Below are positions 7,635-15,065 of a stretch of 64,000 nucleotides of DNA, piece by piece. The notes beneath the pieces are model-generated. The model was given only the letters and a program-made list of their open reading frames with translations, did not search any database and was not told the DNA's origin. Positions within the stretch are counted from its first letter, which is position 1. Every line of letters begins with the position of its first letter. The stretch is from assembly GCF_905207245.1 (NCBI RefSeq), contig NZ_CAJLKP010000018.1, forward strand, positions 10,145 to 74,144, given 5' to 3'. Source of the DNA: an uncultured Bacteroides sp. Its GTDB lineage: Bacteria > Bacteroidota > Bacteroidia > Bacteroidales > Bacteroidaceae. Made by a program: the position numbers and the translations under genes.

Positions 7635-9614
7635 ATGAAGAATTTTGAAGAGCTCGGTCTGTCGCCGGAGATACGCCGCGCCATTGAAGAAATGGGATAT
7701 GAGTGTCCCATGCCGGTACAAGAGGAAGTGATTCCTTACCTTTTAGGAGAAAATAATGATATTGTAGCACTTGCACAGACTGGAACCGGAAAAACCGCCG
7801 CATTCGGCTTGCCACTTATCCAGAAAATTAATGTAAAGAACCGGATTCCACAATCCCTTATACTTTGCCCGACACGTGAACTTTGCTTGCAGATTGCAGG
7901 TGATCTGAACGATTATTCCAAATACGTCACCGGCTTGCGGGTGCTGCCCGTATACGGCGGTTCATCCATCGATAGCCAGATACGCGCACTGAAACAGGGC
8001 GTACACATTATCGTTGCCACCCCGGGACGACTGCTTGACCTGATGGAACGCAAAACGGTATCGCTCGCCACTATTCAGAACGTAGTGATGGACGAAGCTG
8101 ACGAAATGCTGAACATGGGTTTCACGGACAGTATCAACGCCATTCTCGCCGATGTGCCTCAGGAACGTAATACGTTATTATTCTCCGCCACTATGAGCCC
8201 GGAGATTGCACGTATTTCAAAGAAGTACTTACGTGATGCCAAAGAAATCACTATCGGACGGAAAAATGAAAGTACAAGCAACGTGAAGCATGTAGTCTTC
8301 ACCGTTCATGCCAAAGATAAATACGCGGCCTTGAAACGTATTGTAGACTATTATCCCCAAATATACGGAATCATCTTCTGCCGCACCCGTAAAGAGACGC
8401 AAGAGATTGCCGACAAACTGATGCAGGACGGTTATAATGCCGATTCACTGCATGGTGAACTGAGCCAGGCACAACGTGACACTGTGATGCAGAAGTTCCG
8501 CATTCGCAACCTGCAAATCCTGGTTGCCACAGACGTAGCCGCACGCGGACTGGATGTAGACGACCTGACACACGTCATCAACTACGGTTTGCCCGATGAT
8601 ACCGAAAGTTACACTCACCGCAGCGGACGCACGGGACGTGCCGGAAAGACGGGTACTTCCATCGCCATCATCAACCTGCGTGAAAAGGGTAAGATGCGCG
8701 AAATAGAACGCATCATCAGTAAAAAGTTCATTATAGGAGAAATGCCTACCGGCAAACAGATTTGCGAGAAACAACTTCTGAAAGTAATCGACGACCTGGA
8801 GAAGGTGAAGGTGAACGAAGAAGATATGGCCGACTTCATGCCCGATATCTACCGTAAGCTGGACTGGCTGAGCAAAGAAGACCTTATCAAACGTATGGTT
8901 TCTCATGAGTTCAACCGTTTTTCAGAATATTACCGCAATCGCGGAGATATAGAAATACCTACCGACAGTCGTGGTGAACGCACTTCCAGAAACGGAGAAC
9001 GTGGTGGCGAACGCAGCACAGGCTCGCGCAAGGCAGAACCGGGTTACACCCGCCTGTTTATCAACCTAGGCAAGATGGATAACTTCTTCCCCAACGAGTT
9101 GATAAGTCTGCTGAACAACAATACCCGCGGACGGGTAGAGCTGGGACGCATTGACCTCATGCCCAAATTCTCTTTCTTTGAGGTAGACGAGAAGGAAGCC
9201 GCCAATGTAGTGAAATCCCTGAACCGCGCCAACTGGAACGGCCGCAAGGTATCTGTAGAGATTGCAGGCGAAGAAGGCAAGGAAGCACCCAAAGGCAGAC
9301 GCAGAGCCGAAGGCGGCAATTACGGCAAGAAAGAGTTTGATGGCAAGAAGCGTAGCTTCAAAGACGATAAACGCAGCGATACCCCCAGAAAGAGCAGAAG
9401 TAAATCGGAAAGTGCTCCGGCTGACAGGAAAAATAGCACTCCGGCCGACAAGAAGAAAAGCAAGCCAAGCCGCGAAGAGCGTGGCTACACCAACTCTCGC
9501 GGGAAAAAGGATGATTGGAGACAATTCTTTCAGGGTGACAACAAGGAGTTCCGTGATAAAGAACCTGACTTCAGCGAAGAAGGCTGGGCAAGACGGACAC
9601 CGAAGAAGAAATAA
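7635..9614 (+). CDS. DEAD-box ATP-dependent RNA helicase (DeaD/CsdA-like)
   Basis: 659 residues from ATG 7635, chosen because the promoter -7 box lies at 7596-7603. Helicase motifs in order: Q motif (FEELGLS...PVQEEVI), Walker A AQTGTGKT (47-54), PTREL, TPGR, DEAD (153-156), SAT, and HRSGRTGRAGKTG. After a linker rich in Arg/Gly/Ser there is a DbpA-type RNA-binding domain (RLFINLGKMDNFFPNELISLL...FFEVDEKEA). A roughly 110-residue Lys/Arg/Ser-rich tail follows. Family knowledge: such helicases aid ribosome assembly and RNA turnover, notably in the cold. The basic tail probably adds non-specific RNA binding. Confidence 0.95.
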   Translation: MKNFEELGLSPEIRRAIEEMGYECPMPVQEEVIPYLLGENNDIVALAQTGTGKTAAFGLPLIQKINVKNRIPQSLILCPTRELCLQIAGDLNDYSKYVTGLRVLPVYGGSSIDSQIRALKQGVHIIVATPGRLLDLMERKTVSLATIQNVVMDEADEMLNMGFTDSINAILADVPQERNTLLFSATMSPEIARISKKYLRDAKEITIGRKNESTSNVKHVVFTVHAKDKYAALKRIVDYYPQIYGIIFCRTRKETQEIADKLMQDGYNADSLHGELSQAQRDTVMQKFRIRNLQILVATDVAARGLDVDDLTHVINYGLPDDTESYTHRSGRTGRAGKTGTSIAIINLREKGKMREIERIISKKFIIGEMPTGKQICEKQLLKVIDDLEKVKVNEEDMADFMPDIYRKLDWLSKEDLIKRMVSHEFNRFSEYYRNRGDIEIPTDSRGERTSRNGERGGERSTGSRKAEPGYTRLFINLGKMDNFFPNELISLLNNNTRGRVELGRIDLMPKFSFFEVDEKEAANVVKSLNRANWNGRKVSVEIAGEEGKEAPKGRRRAEGGNYGKKEFDGKKRSFKDDKRSDTPRKSRSKSESAPADRKNSTPADKKKSKPSREERGYTNSRGKKDDWRQFFQGDNKEFRDKEPDFSEEGWARRTPKKK

Positions 9615-9626
9615 TAGCATAGAGTA

Positions 9627-9688
9627 ATAAAGTAATGGGGTGATAGAGTGATAATAAGTAACATCACCCTATCACCCCATTACTTTAT
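9627..9688 (+). terminator. Long hairpin terminator after the helicase gene
   Basis: Arms 9627-9652 and 9663-9688 pair over 26 bases with one mismatch, loop 10 bases, starting 13 bases after the helicase stop. It is followed by short direct repeats (ACTTTATC twice). This is a strong RNA hairpin consistent with termination, though the T-run is weak. Confidence 0.65.
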
Positions 9689-9708
9689 CACTTTATCACT
9701 TTTTGAAC

Positions 9709-10575
9709 ATGAATAAAGTAAACGGTTTCTTATATGGACTTCTCTCTTCGGCGAGCTTCGGACTTATTCCGTTGTTCACTATACCCGCCATGCATCAGGG
9801 GATGCAGTTCTGGTCCATATTGCTCTACCGTTTCCTGTTTGCCATGTTGGCACTGGCGGGCATTCTGTTACTCGATAAACAATCTTTCCGCATCCGGCGG
9901 ACGGAGATACTTCCACTTATGCTACTGGCATTGCTATACGATAGTTCTGCGGTTTTCCTCTTTTGGGGATATAGGTTCATGTCAAGCGGCGTAGCCACTA
10001 CCCTTCATTTCATGTATCCGGTGTTGACCACACTCATTATGATGGTCTTCTTTCGCGAAAAGAAATCACTGTGGCGCATAGCAGCAATAGCATTGGCTGT
10101 GAGCGGCGTTTTCTTCCTTTCACATGGAGACACAACGGGAACCGTAACGTTAACAGGCATCTTCATCGTTCTGCTTTCCGCCTTGGGCTATGCACTCTAT
10201 CTGGTCACCGTCAGCCAACTGAAATCCCTCGAAATGAAGGGACTGAAAATGACATTTTACGTCTTCCTGTTTGGCGGAATCCTCCTTTTCATCGGGATAG
10301 AAGCGGCAGGTATCGGCATACAAGCCATTCCGGACCGGATTACTTTGGGTAACCTTGTAATGCTTGCTTTAGTACCGACTGTTATTTCCAATTTGGCACT
10401 GGTGCGTGCCATCAAAAACATAGGCTCCACGCTCACCTCTGTGTTGGGAGCCATGGAGCCTGTTACTGCTGTTTGCGTGGGTATCCTCATCTTCGGAGAA
10501 CCCTTCACTCAAAGTATCGCTTTGGGAATTATGCTGATTATTTCGGCGGTGACGGTGATTATATTGAAAAGGTGA
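9709..10575 (+). CDS. EamA/DMT family membrane transporter
   Basis: 288 residues from ATG 9709 (the TTG two codons earlier is less likely). About ten hydrophobic segments are arranged as two EamA halves, for example GLLSSASFGLIPLFTIPAM at the start of the first half and GIFIVLLSALGYALYLV at the start of the second. Family knowledge: drug/metabolite transporter superfamily, exporting amino acids, nucleobases or other small metabolites. The substrate is not identifiable. It is separated from the helicase gene by the long hairpin and is probably monocistronic. Confidence 0.88.
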   Translation: MNKVNGFLYGLLSSASFGLIPLFTIPAMHQGMQFWSILLYRFLFAMLALAGILLLDKQSFRIRRTEILPLMLLALLYDSSAVFLFWGYRFMSSGVATTLHFMYPVLTTLIMMVFFREKKSLWRIAAIALAVSGVFFLSHGDTTGTVTLTGIFIVLLSALGYALYLVTVSQLKSLEMKGLKMTFYVFLFGGILLFIGIEAAGIGIQAIPDRITLGNLVMLALVPTVISNLALVRAIKNIGSTLTSVLGAMEPVTAVCVGILIFGEPFTQSIALGIMLIISAVTVIILKR

Positions 10576-10608
10576 CAAAGCAGTGTCTCCACCACTTCAT
10601 CACCTTTT
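10567..10608 (+). terminator. Hairpin at the end of the EamA gene
   Basis: AAAAGGTGA (10567-10575) pairs perfectly with TCACCTTTT (10600-10608). It overlaps the stop codon and lies between convergent EamA and dps genes, so it could serve both strands. Confidence 0.5.
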
Positions 10609-10636
10609 CCATCATTTATCACCTAAACCTATAAAA

Positions 10637-11131
10637 TTACTTGTCTGTGCAAGATTTTGTGCTAAAAGCAGTCAACATCCAAACCATCTTTTCTTGTTCT
10701 TTCAGATAACCAGTCATCAGGTCGGCAGTAACGTCATCACCGGCTTCACCCGCCAGTCTGATTACTTTTCTCTCTTCACCGATGAGATATCCGTATGTCT
10801 CAAGAATATGGCTAACGGCATCACTGCCACATGAAATCTCAGATACTTCTTTGATTTTTGCAACCTTCAGGTATTCGCTGAACTTGTTTTCAGGTACGCC
10901 GCCCAACATCAGGATACGTTCTGCAATTTCGTCTATCTTCTCGGCTGCATCATCGTACATGCTTTCGAACTTCTCATGCAGTACAAAGAAACCGTGTCCT
11001 TTGATGTTCCAGTGGAAACCGCGCAGGTTTGTGTAATGTACCTGGAAATCTGCCAAAAGCTGATGCAATGCAGATACTACGTTAGCTACTCCCGATTCGT
11101 TTAATTTGATATAATCTAAAGTCTTCATCAT
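10637..11131 (-). CDS. dps: Dps family DNA-protecting ferritin-like protein
   Basis: 164 residues. Ferritin-like four-helix protein with the Dps ferroxidase signature (NLRGFHWNIKGHGFFVLHEKFESMYDDAAEKIDEIAERIL): His, Asp and Glu ligands from neighbouring subunits. Family knowledge: a dodecameric shell oxidises Fe(II) with H2O2 and protects DNA during oxidative or starvation stress. In Bacteroides fragilis dps is under OxyR control. Here it is divergent from oxyR, and its promoter carries the 31-bp element shared with ahpC. Two adjacent ATG codons (11131, 11128) are possible starts. Confidence 0.93.
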   Translation of the reverse strand: MMKTLDYIKLNESGVANVVSALHQLLADFQVHYTNLRGFHWNIKGHGFFVLHEKFESMYDDAAEKIDEIAERILMLGGVPENKFSEYLKVAKIKEVSEISCGSDAVSHILETYGYLIGEERKVIRLAGEAGDDVTADLMTGYLKEQEKMVWMLTAFSTKSCTDK

Positions 11132-11174
11132 TTTACTGTTTTAAAAGTTTATACTGTTTTTGTTTTTTCTGTTA

Positions 11175-11206
11175 TAAAGAAAGTGCAAATTGAAATCAAA
11201 AGCAAA
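11175..11206 (-). promoter_or_regulatory. dps promoter
   Basis: On the minus strand a weak -7 box (TTTCTTTA, 11182-11175) is preceded 20 bases upstream by TTTGC (11206-11202), the -33 candidate, which is also the end of the shared 31-bp element. The weak -7 box and an abutting upstream element are what one expects of an activator-dependent promoter. Confidence 0.5.
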
Positions 11207-11232
11207 CTTGCTTGATTATGCTGAGATGCAGC
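11202..11232 (-). promoter_or_regulatory. Candidate OxyR operator (dps/oxyR intergenic copy)
   Basis: Read on the minus strand this 31-base segment matches the segment at 12690-12720 upstream of ahpC at 28 of 31 positions, including the uninterrupted core CTCAGCATAATCAAGC. In both places its 3' end supplies the -33 box of a promoter pointing to an OxyR-type target gene. It also lies about 60 bases upstream of the oxyR -7 box, so it may take part in autoregulation. Confidence 0.7.
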
Positions 11233-11292
11233 CTTCTTCGTTTTTTGTACAAAGATAAGGGGCAAATCAATGCTTGTCAAACAGATAATTTC

Positions 11293-11300
11293 TATCTTTG
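11293..11300 (+). promoter_or_regulatory. -7 box of oxyR
   Basis: TATCTTTG consensus motif, 43 bases before ATG 11344. It lies inside the longer open frame and so excludes the upstream in-frame starts. Confidence 0.6.
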
Positions 11301-11343
11301 CATAGACAGAATCTATATTACCCATTCAAACCCTCTATTTATC

Positions 11344-12270
11344 ATGACTTTACAACAATTGGAATATATCCTTGCCGTCGACAGGTTCCGTCATTTTGCC
11401 AAAGCGGCAGAACATTGTCGGGTCACTCAACCCACCCTCAGTGCCATGATACAGAAACTGGAAGACGAATTGGAAACCAAAATATTCGACCGTAGCCAGC
11501 AACCTATCTGTCCCACCCCCATCGGACTGCTCATCCTGGAACAGGCCCACGTGGTGCTGTCGCAGGCCGACCGCATAAAGGATATTATAGAGGAAGAAAA
11601 ACATTCCCTATCGGGCATCTTCAAACTGGGAATATTGCCCACTATCGCCCCTTACCTCCTGCCGCGCTTCTTCCCGCAACTGATGAAGAAATATCCCCAA
11701 CTGGACATCCGTGTGACGGAAATGAAAACCAAAGATATCAAGCAAGCCCTGCAAACCGGGGAGATAGATGCAGGCATCGTTGCAAGCCTGGCAGGGATGG
11801 AAGAGTTCCGGCAAACGTCTCTGTTCTATGAACAATTCTTTGCTTACGTTGCGCGTGAGGACACCTTGTTCAACAATGAGATTATCCGCACCTCCGACAT
11901 GACCGGAGAACAGCTTTGGCTGCTCGATGAAGGGCACTGCTTCCGCGACCAACTGGTACGCTTCTGCCAACTAAAAGCCGCCCGCGCCAGTCAGTTGGCC
12001 TATCATTTGGGCAGTATGGAGACTTTCATGCGCATGGTGGAAAGCGGCAAGGGCGTGACCTTCATCCCCGAACTGGCAGTAATGCAATTGGGCGAAACTC
12101 AAAAAGAATTGGTACGCACTTTTGCCATCCCTGCCCCCACCCGGCAGATTGTGATGCTGACTAACAAAAACTTTGTCCGCCATACTTTGTTGGAAGTGCT
12201 GGTCAAAGAAATACACGGCGCAGTGCCCAAAGAGATGCTTTCCCTGAAAGCCACACAGACACTGGTATAG
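11344..12270 (+). CDS. oxyR: OxyR, hydrogen-peroxide-sensing LysR family regulator
   Basis: 308 residues from ATG 11344. An N-terminal LysR winged helix-turn-helix (FAKAAEHCRVTQPTLSAMIQKLE, residues 18-40) is followed by the effector domain. Cys199 (DEGHCFRDQ) and Cys208 (VRFCQL) fall at the same numbers and spacing as the redox pair of E. coli OxyR, which strongly supports the name. Family knowledge: H2O2 forms the 199-208 disulfide, and oxidised OxyR activates ahpCF, dps and catalase genes. Its neighbours are exactly such targets: dps divergent on the left, ahpC-ahpF on the right. Confidence 0.95.
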   Translation: MTLQQLEYILAVDRFRHFAKAAEHCRVTQPTLSAMIQKLEDELETKIFDRSQQPICPTPIGLLILEQAHVVLSQADRIKDIIEEEKHSLSGIFKLGILPTIAPYLLPRFFPQLMKKYPQLDIRVTEMKTKDIKQALQTGEIDAGIVASLAGMEEFRQTSLFYEQFFAYVAREDTLFNNEIIRTSDMTGEQLWLLDEGHCFRDQLVRFCQLKAARASQLAYHLGSMETFMRMVESGKGVTFIPELAVMQLGETQKELVRTFAIPAPTRQIVMLTNKNFVRHTLLEVLVKEIHGAVPKEMLSLKATQTLV

Positions 12271-12353
12271 TATCAATTCCTTTAAAACACTATGACAACG
12301 AATTAGCATTTGCCAATGCATTTAGATAGTTATCTGATTATCAACAGATAGCA

Positions 12354-12480
12354 TTTACATTCTATTTACCTCACGATGTAAAAGCATTTACCACTGTATG
12401 TAACGCTCTTTACCCCGTATTGTAACGGCTTTTACCTCGGCATGTAACGCCCTTTACCTCGGCATGTAAATGAAGTTACC
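12354..12480. repeat. Degenerate 22-bp tandem repeat, five to six units
   Basis: Units begin near 12354, 12376, 12398, 12419, 12442 and 12464, with lengths of 21-23 bases. Each has the form ATGTAAcgc..TTTACCtcgg, so each is itself a small GTAA...TTAC dyad. The fourth and fifth are the best preserved. The tract lies in the 522-base gap between oxyR and ahpC, 210 bases upstream of the ahpC element. No protein frame explains it. Confidence 0.7.
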
Positions 12481-12689
12481 ATTTGGGGGAAATAGAATTT
12501 CCATGAAAGGAAATATATAAGTCGGCTTTTCTCTACAATGAACGCCCCCTTCCCCTTTGCTACAAACAAGGCATTTATCATAAGGCTGGTGCAAGTAGAT
12601 AGATTTCTTCTATCGCCCCATAAATCTTTTCAATCGTTTTTTTTGTTCTATCGGCAAAAGATGCTATATTTTTGCAAAAGCGAAATTCA

Positions 12690-12720
12690 GCTGCACCTCA
12701 GCATAATCAAGCGAGCTTGC
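12690..12720 (+). promoter_or_regulatory. Candidate OxyR operator (ahpC copy)
   Basis: A 31-base element that is 28/31 identical to the one upstream of dps (11202-11232, minus strand). Its last four bases, TTGC at 12717-12720, form the ahpC -33 box. It contains small dyads (GCTG N5 CAGC and AAGC N2 GCTT). Confidence 0.7.
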
Positions 12721-12747
12721 TTCTGCATTCGGTTTGCATGAACTTTG
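12717..12747 (+). promoter_or_regulatory. ahpC promoter
   Basis: -33 TTGC at 12717-12720, a 19-base spacer, and a -7-like GAACTTTG at 12740-12747 (consensus TAnnTTTG with one mismatch), 45 bases before the ATG at 12793. The -33 box is part of the shared 31-bp element. Confidence 0.55.
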
Positions 12748-12792
12748 CATCAGTAAAACAAAGTACTAAACCTTTTAAAAACAAAAAAGATT

Positions 12793-13359
12793 ATGGAACC
12801 AATTATCAATTCCCAGCTTCCTGAATTCAAAGTTCAGGCATTCCAGAACGGAAGTTTCAAAACAGTAACTAACGAAGACGTAAAAGGCAAATGGGCTATT
12901 TTCTTCTTCTATCCCGCAGACTTTACTTTTGTATGCCCTACTGAATTGGTGGACATCGCCGAAAAATACGAGCAGTTCCAGGCAATGGGCGTGGAGGTAT
13001 ATTCAGTAAGCACAGACTCCCACTTCGTGCACAAAGCATGGCACGATGCATCCGAGAGCATTCGTAAAATCAAGTATCCTATGTTGGCAGACCCGACAGG
13101 AGTCCTGACCCGTGCATTCGGCGTAATGATTGAAGACGAAGGTATGGCTTACCGGGGCACGTTCGTCGTAAATCCTGAGGGCAAAATCAAGATTGCAGAA
13201 ATTCAAGATAACAACATCGGACGTAACGCCGACGAGCTCCTCCGCAAGGTGGAAGCAGCACAATTCGTGGCTACGCACGACGGCGAAGTATGTCCCGCAA
13301 AATGGAAGAAAGGCGGCGAAACACTGAAACCAAGCATCGATTTGGTTGGTAAAATTTAA
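12793..13359 (+). CDS. ahpC: AhpC, alkyl hydroperoxide reductase peroxiredoxin subunit
   Basis: 188 residues, the usual length for AhpC. Peroxidatic Cys48 in FTFVCPTE and resolving Cys167 in GEVCPAKW place it among typical two-Cys (Prx1/AhpC) peroxiredoxins. Family knowledge: reduces H2O2 and organic hydroperoxides in the cytoplasm and is re-reduced by AhpF. ahpF follows after 100 bases that contain a GC-rich hairpin. The upstream 31-bp element and the adjacent oxyR gene indicate OxyR control. Confidence 0.97.
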   Translation: MEPIINSQLPEFKVQAFQNGSFKTVTNEDVKGKWAIFFFYPADFTFVCPTELVDIAEKYEQFQAMGVEVYSVSTDSHFVHKAWHDASESIRKIKYPMLADPTGVLTRAFGVMIEDEGMAYRGTFVVNPEGKIKIAEIQDNNIGRNADELLRKVEAAQFVATHDGEVCPAKWKKGGETLKPSIDLVGKI

Positions 13360-13384
13360 GTTCATCTCCCTTTTTTAATTAGCG

Positions 13385-13439
13385 AGCCCCCTCTATCCTG
13401 TATCTTGCACACACACTTTGGAGGGGGCTTGTTTTATTC
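13385..13439 (+). terminator. GC-rich hairpin between ahpC and ahpF
   Basis: AGCCCCCTC (13385-13393) pairs with GAGGGGGCT (13431-13439), followed by TGTTTTATT. It fits a partial intrinsic terminator that would lower ahpF relative to ahpC. A separate ahpF promoter cannot be excluded, but no good TAnnTTTG is seen. Confidence 0.6.
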
Positions 13440-13459
13440 TCAAAAAACAGTAATAGATT

Positions 13460-15019
13460 ATGTTAGACTTAGCATTAAAAGAACAGATACGCGGCATCTT
13501 CCAGAATCTGGAAGCGACGTACACCTTTCATATTGTATGCCATCCACGGCACGAGAGCGCACAGGAACTGATAGATTTGCTGAAAGATGTAGCCGAATGT
13601 TCCGCCAAACTATCCTGCGAAATAACGGAAACCGAAGAGCCGAAACTGGAGTTCTCCCTGCTGAAAGATGGAAAAGAAACCGGTGTGAAGTTCCGTGGAA
13701 TACCGAACGGACATGAATTCACTTCCTTGCTTCTGGCAGTACTCAACGCAGACAGCAAAGGTAAAAATATTCCTGATGAAGTCATACAGCGACGCATACA
13801 GGCATTGAAAGGACCTGTTTCCCTGCAAACTTATGTATCGCTGACATGTACGAATTGCCCCGATGTGGTGCAGGCTCTGAATGTCATTGCCCTGCTGAAC
13901 GGACAAATTACGCACGAAATGATAGACGGAGCCCTCTTCCAGAAAGAAGTGGATGCACTGAAGATACAAGGCGTACCGTCCGTATACGCCAATGGGAAAT
14001 TGCTCCACGTCGGACGTGGCACGCTGGGGGAACTTTTACAAAAGTTAGAAGATATGTTTGGTTCCGAGCCATTGGCAAATGCAGAACCCGTATCACGGGC
14101 CTATGATGTCCTTGTATTGGGCGGCGGACCGGCAGGAGCCTCAGCAGCTATATATTCAGCCCGCAAGGGATTGCGTGTGGCTATTGTTGCCGAAAAGATT
14201 GGTGGTCAGGTGAAAGAAACCGTAGGTATCGAGAATCTGATTTCCATTTCGCAGACAACGGGGGCACAACTGGCGGATAATTTAAGGAGCCATATCAATC
14301 ACTATCCTATCGATTTATTTGAAGACCGGAAAATAGAGAAGGCGGAACTTCAAGGTAAAGAAAAAGCTATTTCGGTAGTAGGCGGTGAGACTTTCACTTC
14401 CCCCAGCGTGATTATTGCGACAGGTGCCAGTTGGCGGAAACTGAATGTAGAAGGTGAAACGGAGTACATCGGTAGAGGCGTTGCCTTCTGTCCGCATTGC
14501 GACGGACCGTTCTATCAGGGAAAGGATGTAGCCGTAATCGGAGGCGGAAACTCCGGTATAGAAGCCGCCATCGATCTGGCCGGTATATGCCGGGAAGTAA
14601 CCGTATTTGAGTTTGCTGATAGTCTGAAAGCAGACCAGGTGCTGCAAGAAAAAGCGCAGAGCCTACCGAATGTTGAAATCTTCACGTCTTCACAAACTAC
14701 AAAAGTCTTGGGAAACGGAGATAAAGTAGTAAGCATCCGTGTCAAGGACCGCGTGACCAACGAAGAACGGGATTTCCCACTCGATGGTATCTTCGTACAG
14801 ATAGGACTGGCAGCAAATAGTATTCCTTTCCGGGAAGAACTGGAGGTTACACCACAAGGAGAAATCAAGATTGATGCTTATTGCCGGACCAATATTCCGG
14901 GAGTATATGCAGCAGGAGATGTATCGACCGTACCTTATAAACAGATTGTCATTGCAATGGGTGAAGGGGCAAAAGCAGCGCTTTCAGCATTTGACGACAG
15001 AATAAGAGGGATAATTTAG
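13460..15019 (+). CDS. ahpF: AhpF, alkyl hydroperoxide reductase flavoprotein subunit
   Basis: 519 residues, as in typical AhpF. The N-terminal tandem thioredoxin-like domain has the CTNC redox pair (about residues 130-133). The FAD-binding GGGPAGASAA is near residue 218. The second redox pair CPHC lies in AFCPHCDGPFY (about 342-345), the NAD(P)H-binding GGGNSG is near 362, and the terminal FAD motif is IPGVYAAGDVS. Role: passes electrons from NADH via FAD and two disulfides to AhpC. Co-directional with ahpC. Confidence 0.97.
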   Translation: MLDLALKEQIRGIFQNLEATYTFHIVCHPRHESAQELIDLLKDVAECSAKLSCEITETEEPKLEFSLLKDGKETGVKFRGIPNGHEFTSLLLAVLNADSKGKNIPDEVIQRRIQALKGPVSLQTYVSLTCTNCPDVVQALNVIALLNGQITHEMIDGALFQKEVDALKIQGVPSVYANGKLLHVGRGTLGELLQKLEDMFGSEPLANAEPVSRAYDVLVLGGGPAGASAAIYSARKGLRVAIVAEKIGGQVKETVGIENLISISQTTGAQLADNLRSHINHYPIDLFEDRKIEKAELQGKEKAISVVGGETFTSPSVIIATGASWRKLNVEGETEYIGRGVAFCPHCDGPFYQGKDVAVIGGGNSGIEAAIDLAGICREVTVFEFADSLKADQVLQEKAQSLPNVEIFTSSQTTKVLGNGDKVVSIRVKDRVTNEERDFPLDGIFVQIGLAANSIPFREELEVTPQGEIKIDAYCRTNIPGVYAAGDVSTVPYKQIVIAMGEGAKAALSAFDDRIRGII

Positions 15020-15026
15020 TGATGAA

Positions 15027-15058
15027 TGATGAGTGGGCTGCGCAGTGCCCACTCATCA
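15027..15058. terminator. Bidirectional hairpin terminator between ahpF and S46 peptidase
   Basis: TGATGAGTGGGC (15027-15038) pairs perfectly with GCCCACTCATCA (15047-15058). It sits just after the ahpF stop and before the stop of the convergent peptidase gene. Confidence 0.7.
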
Positions 15059-15065
15059 CTAACCA

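Noticed and set aside
11212..11343. Upstream extension of oxyR (44 codons)
   Set aside because: Contains the oxyR -7 box and part of the operator; ATG 11344 gives the standard LysR start and Cys199/Cys208 numbering.
12354..12480. CRISPR array
   Set aside because: The 22-bp units are adjacent with no unique spacers, and no cas genes are nearby.
12538..12741. 67-codon plus-strand frame between oxyR and ahpC
   Set aside because: It covers the shared 31-bp element and the ahpC promoter, and has no recognisable protein features.
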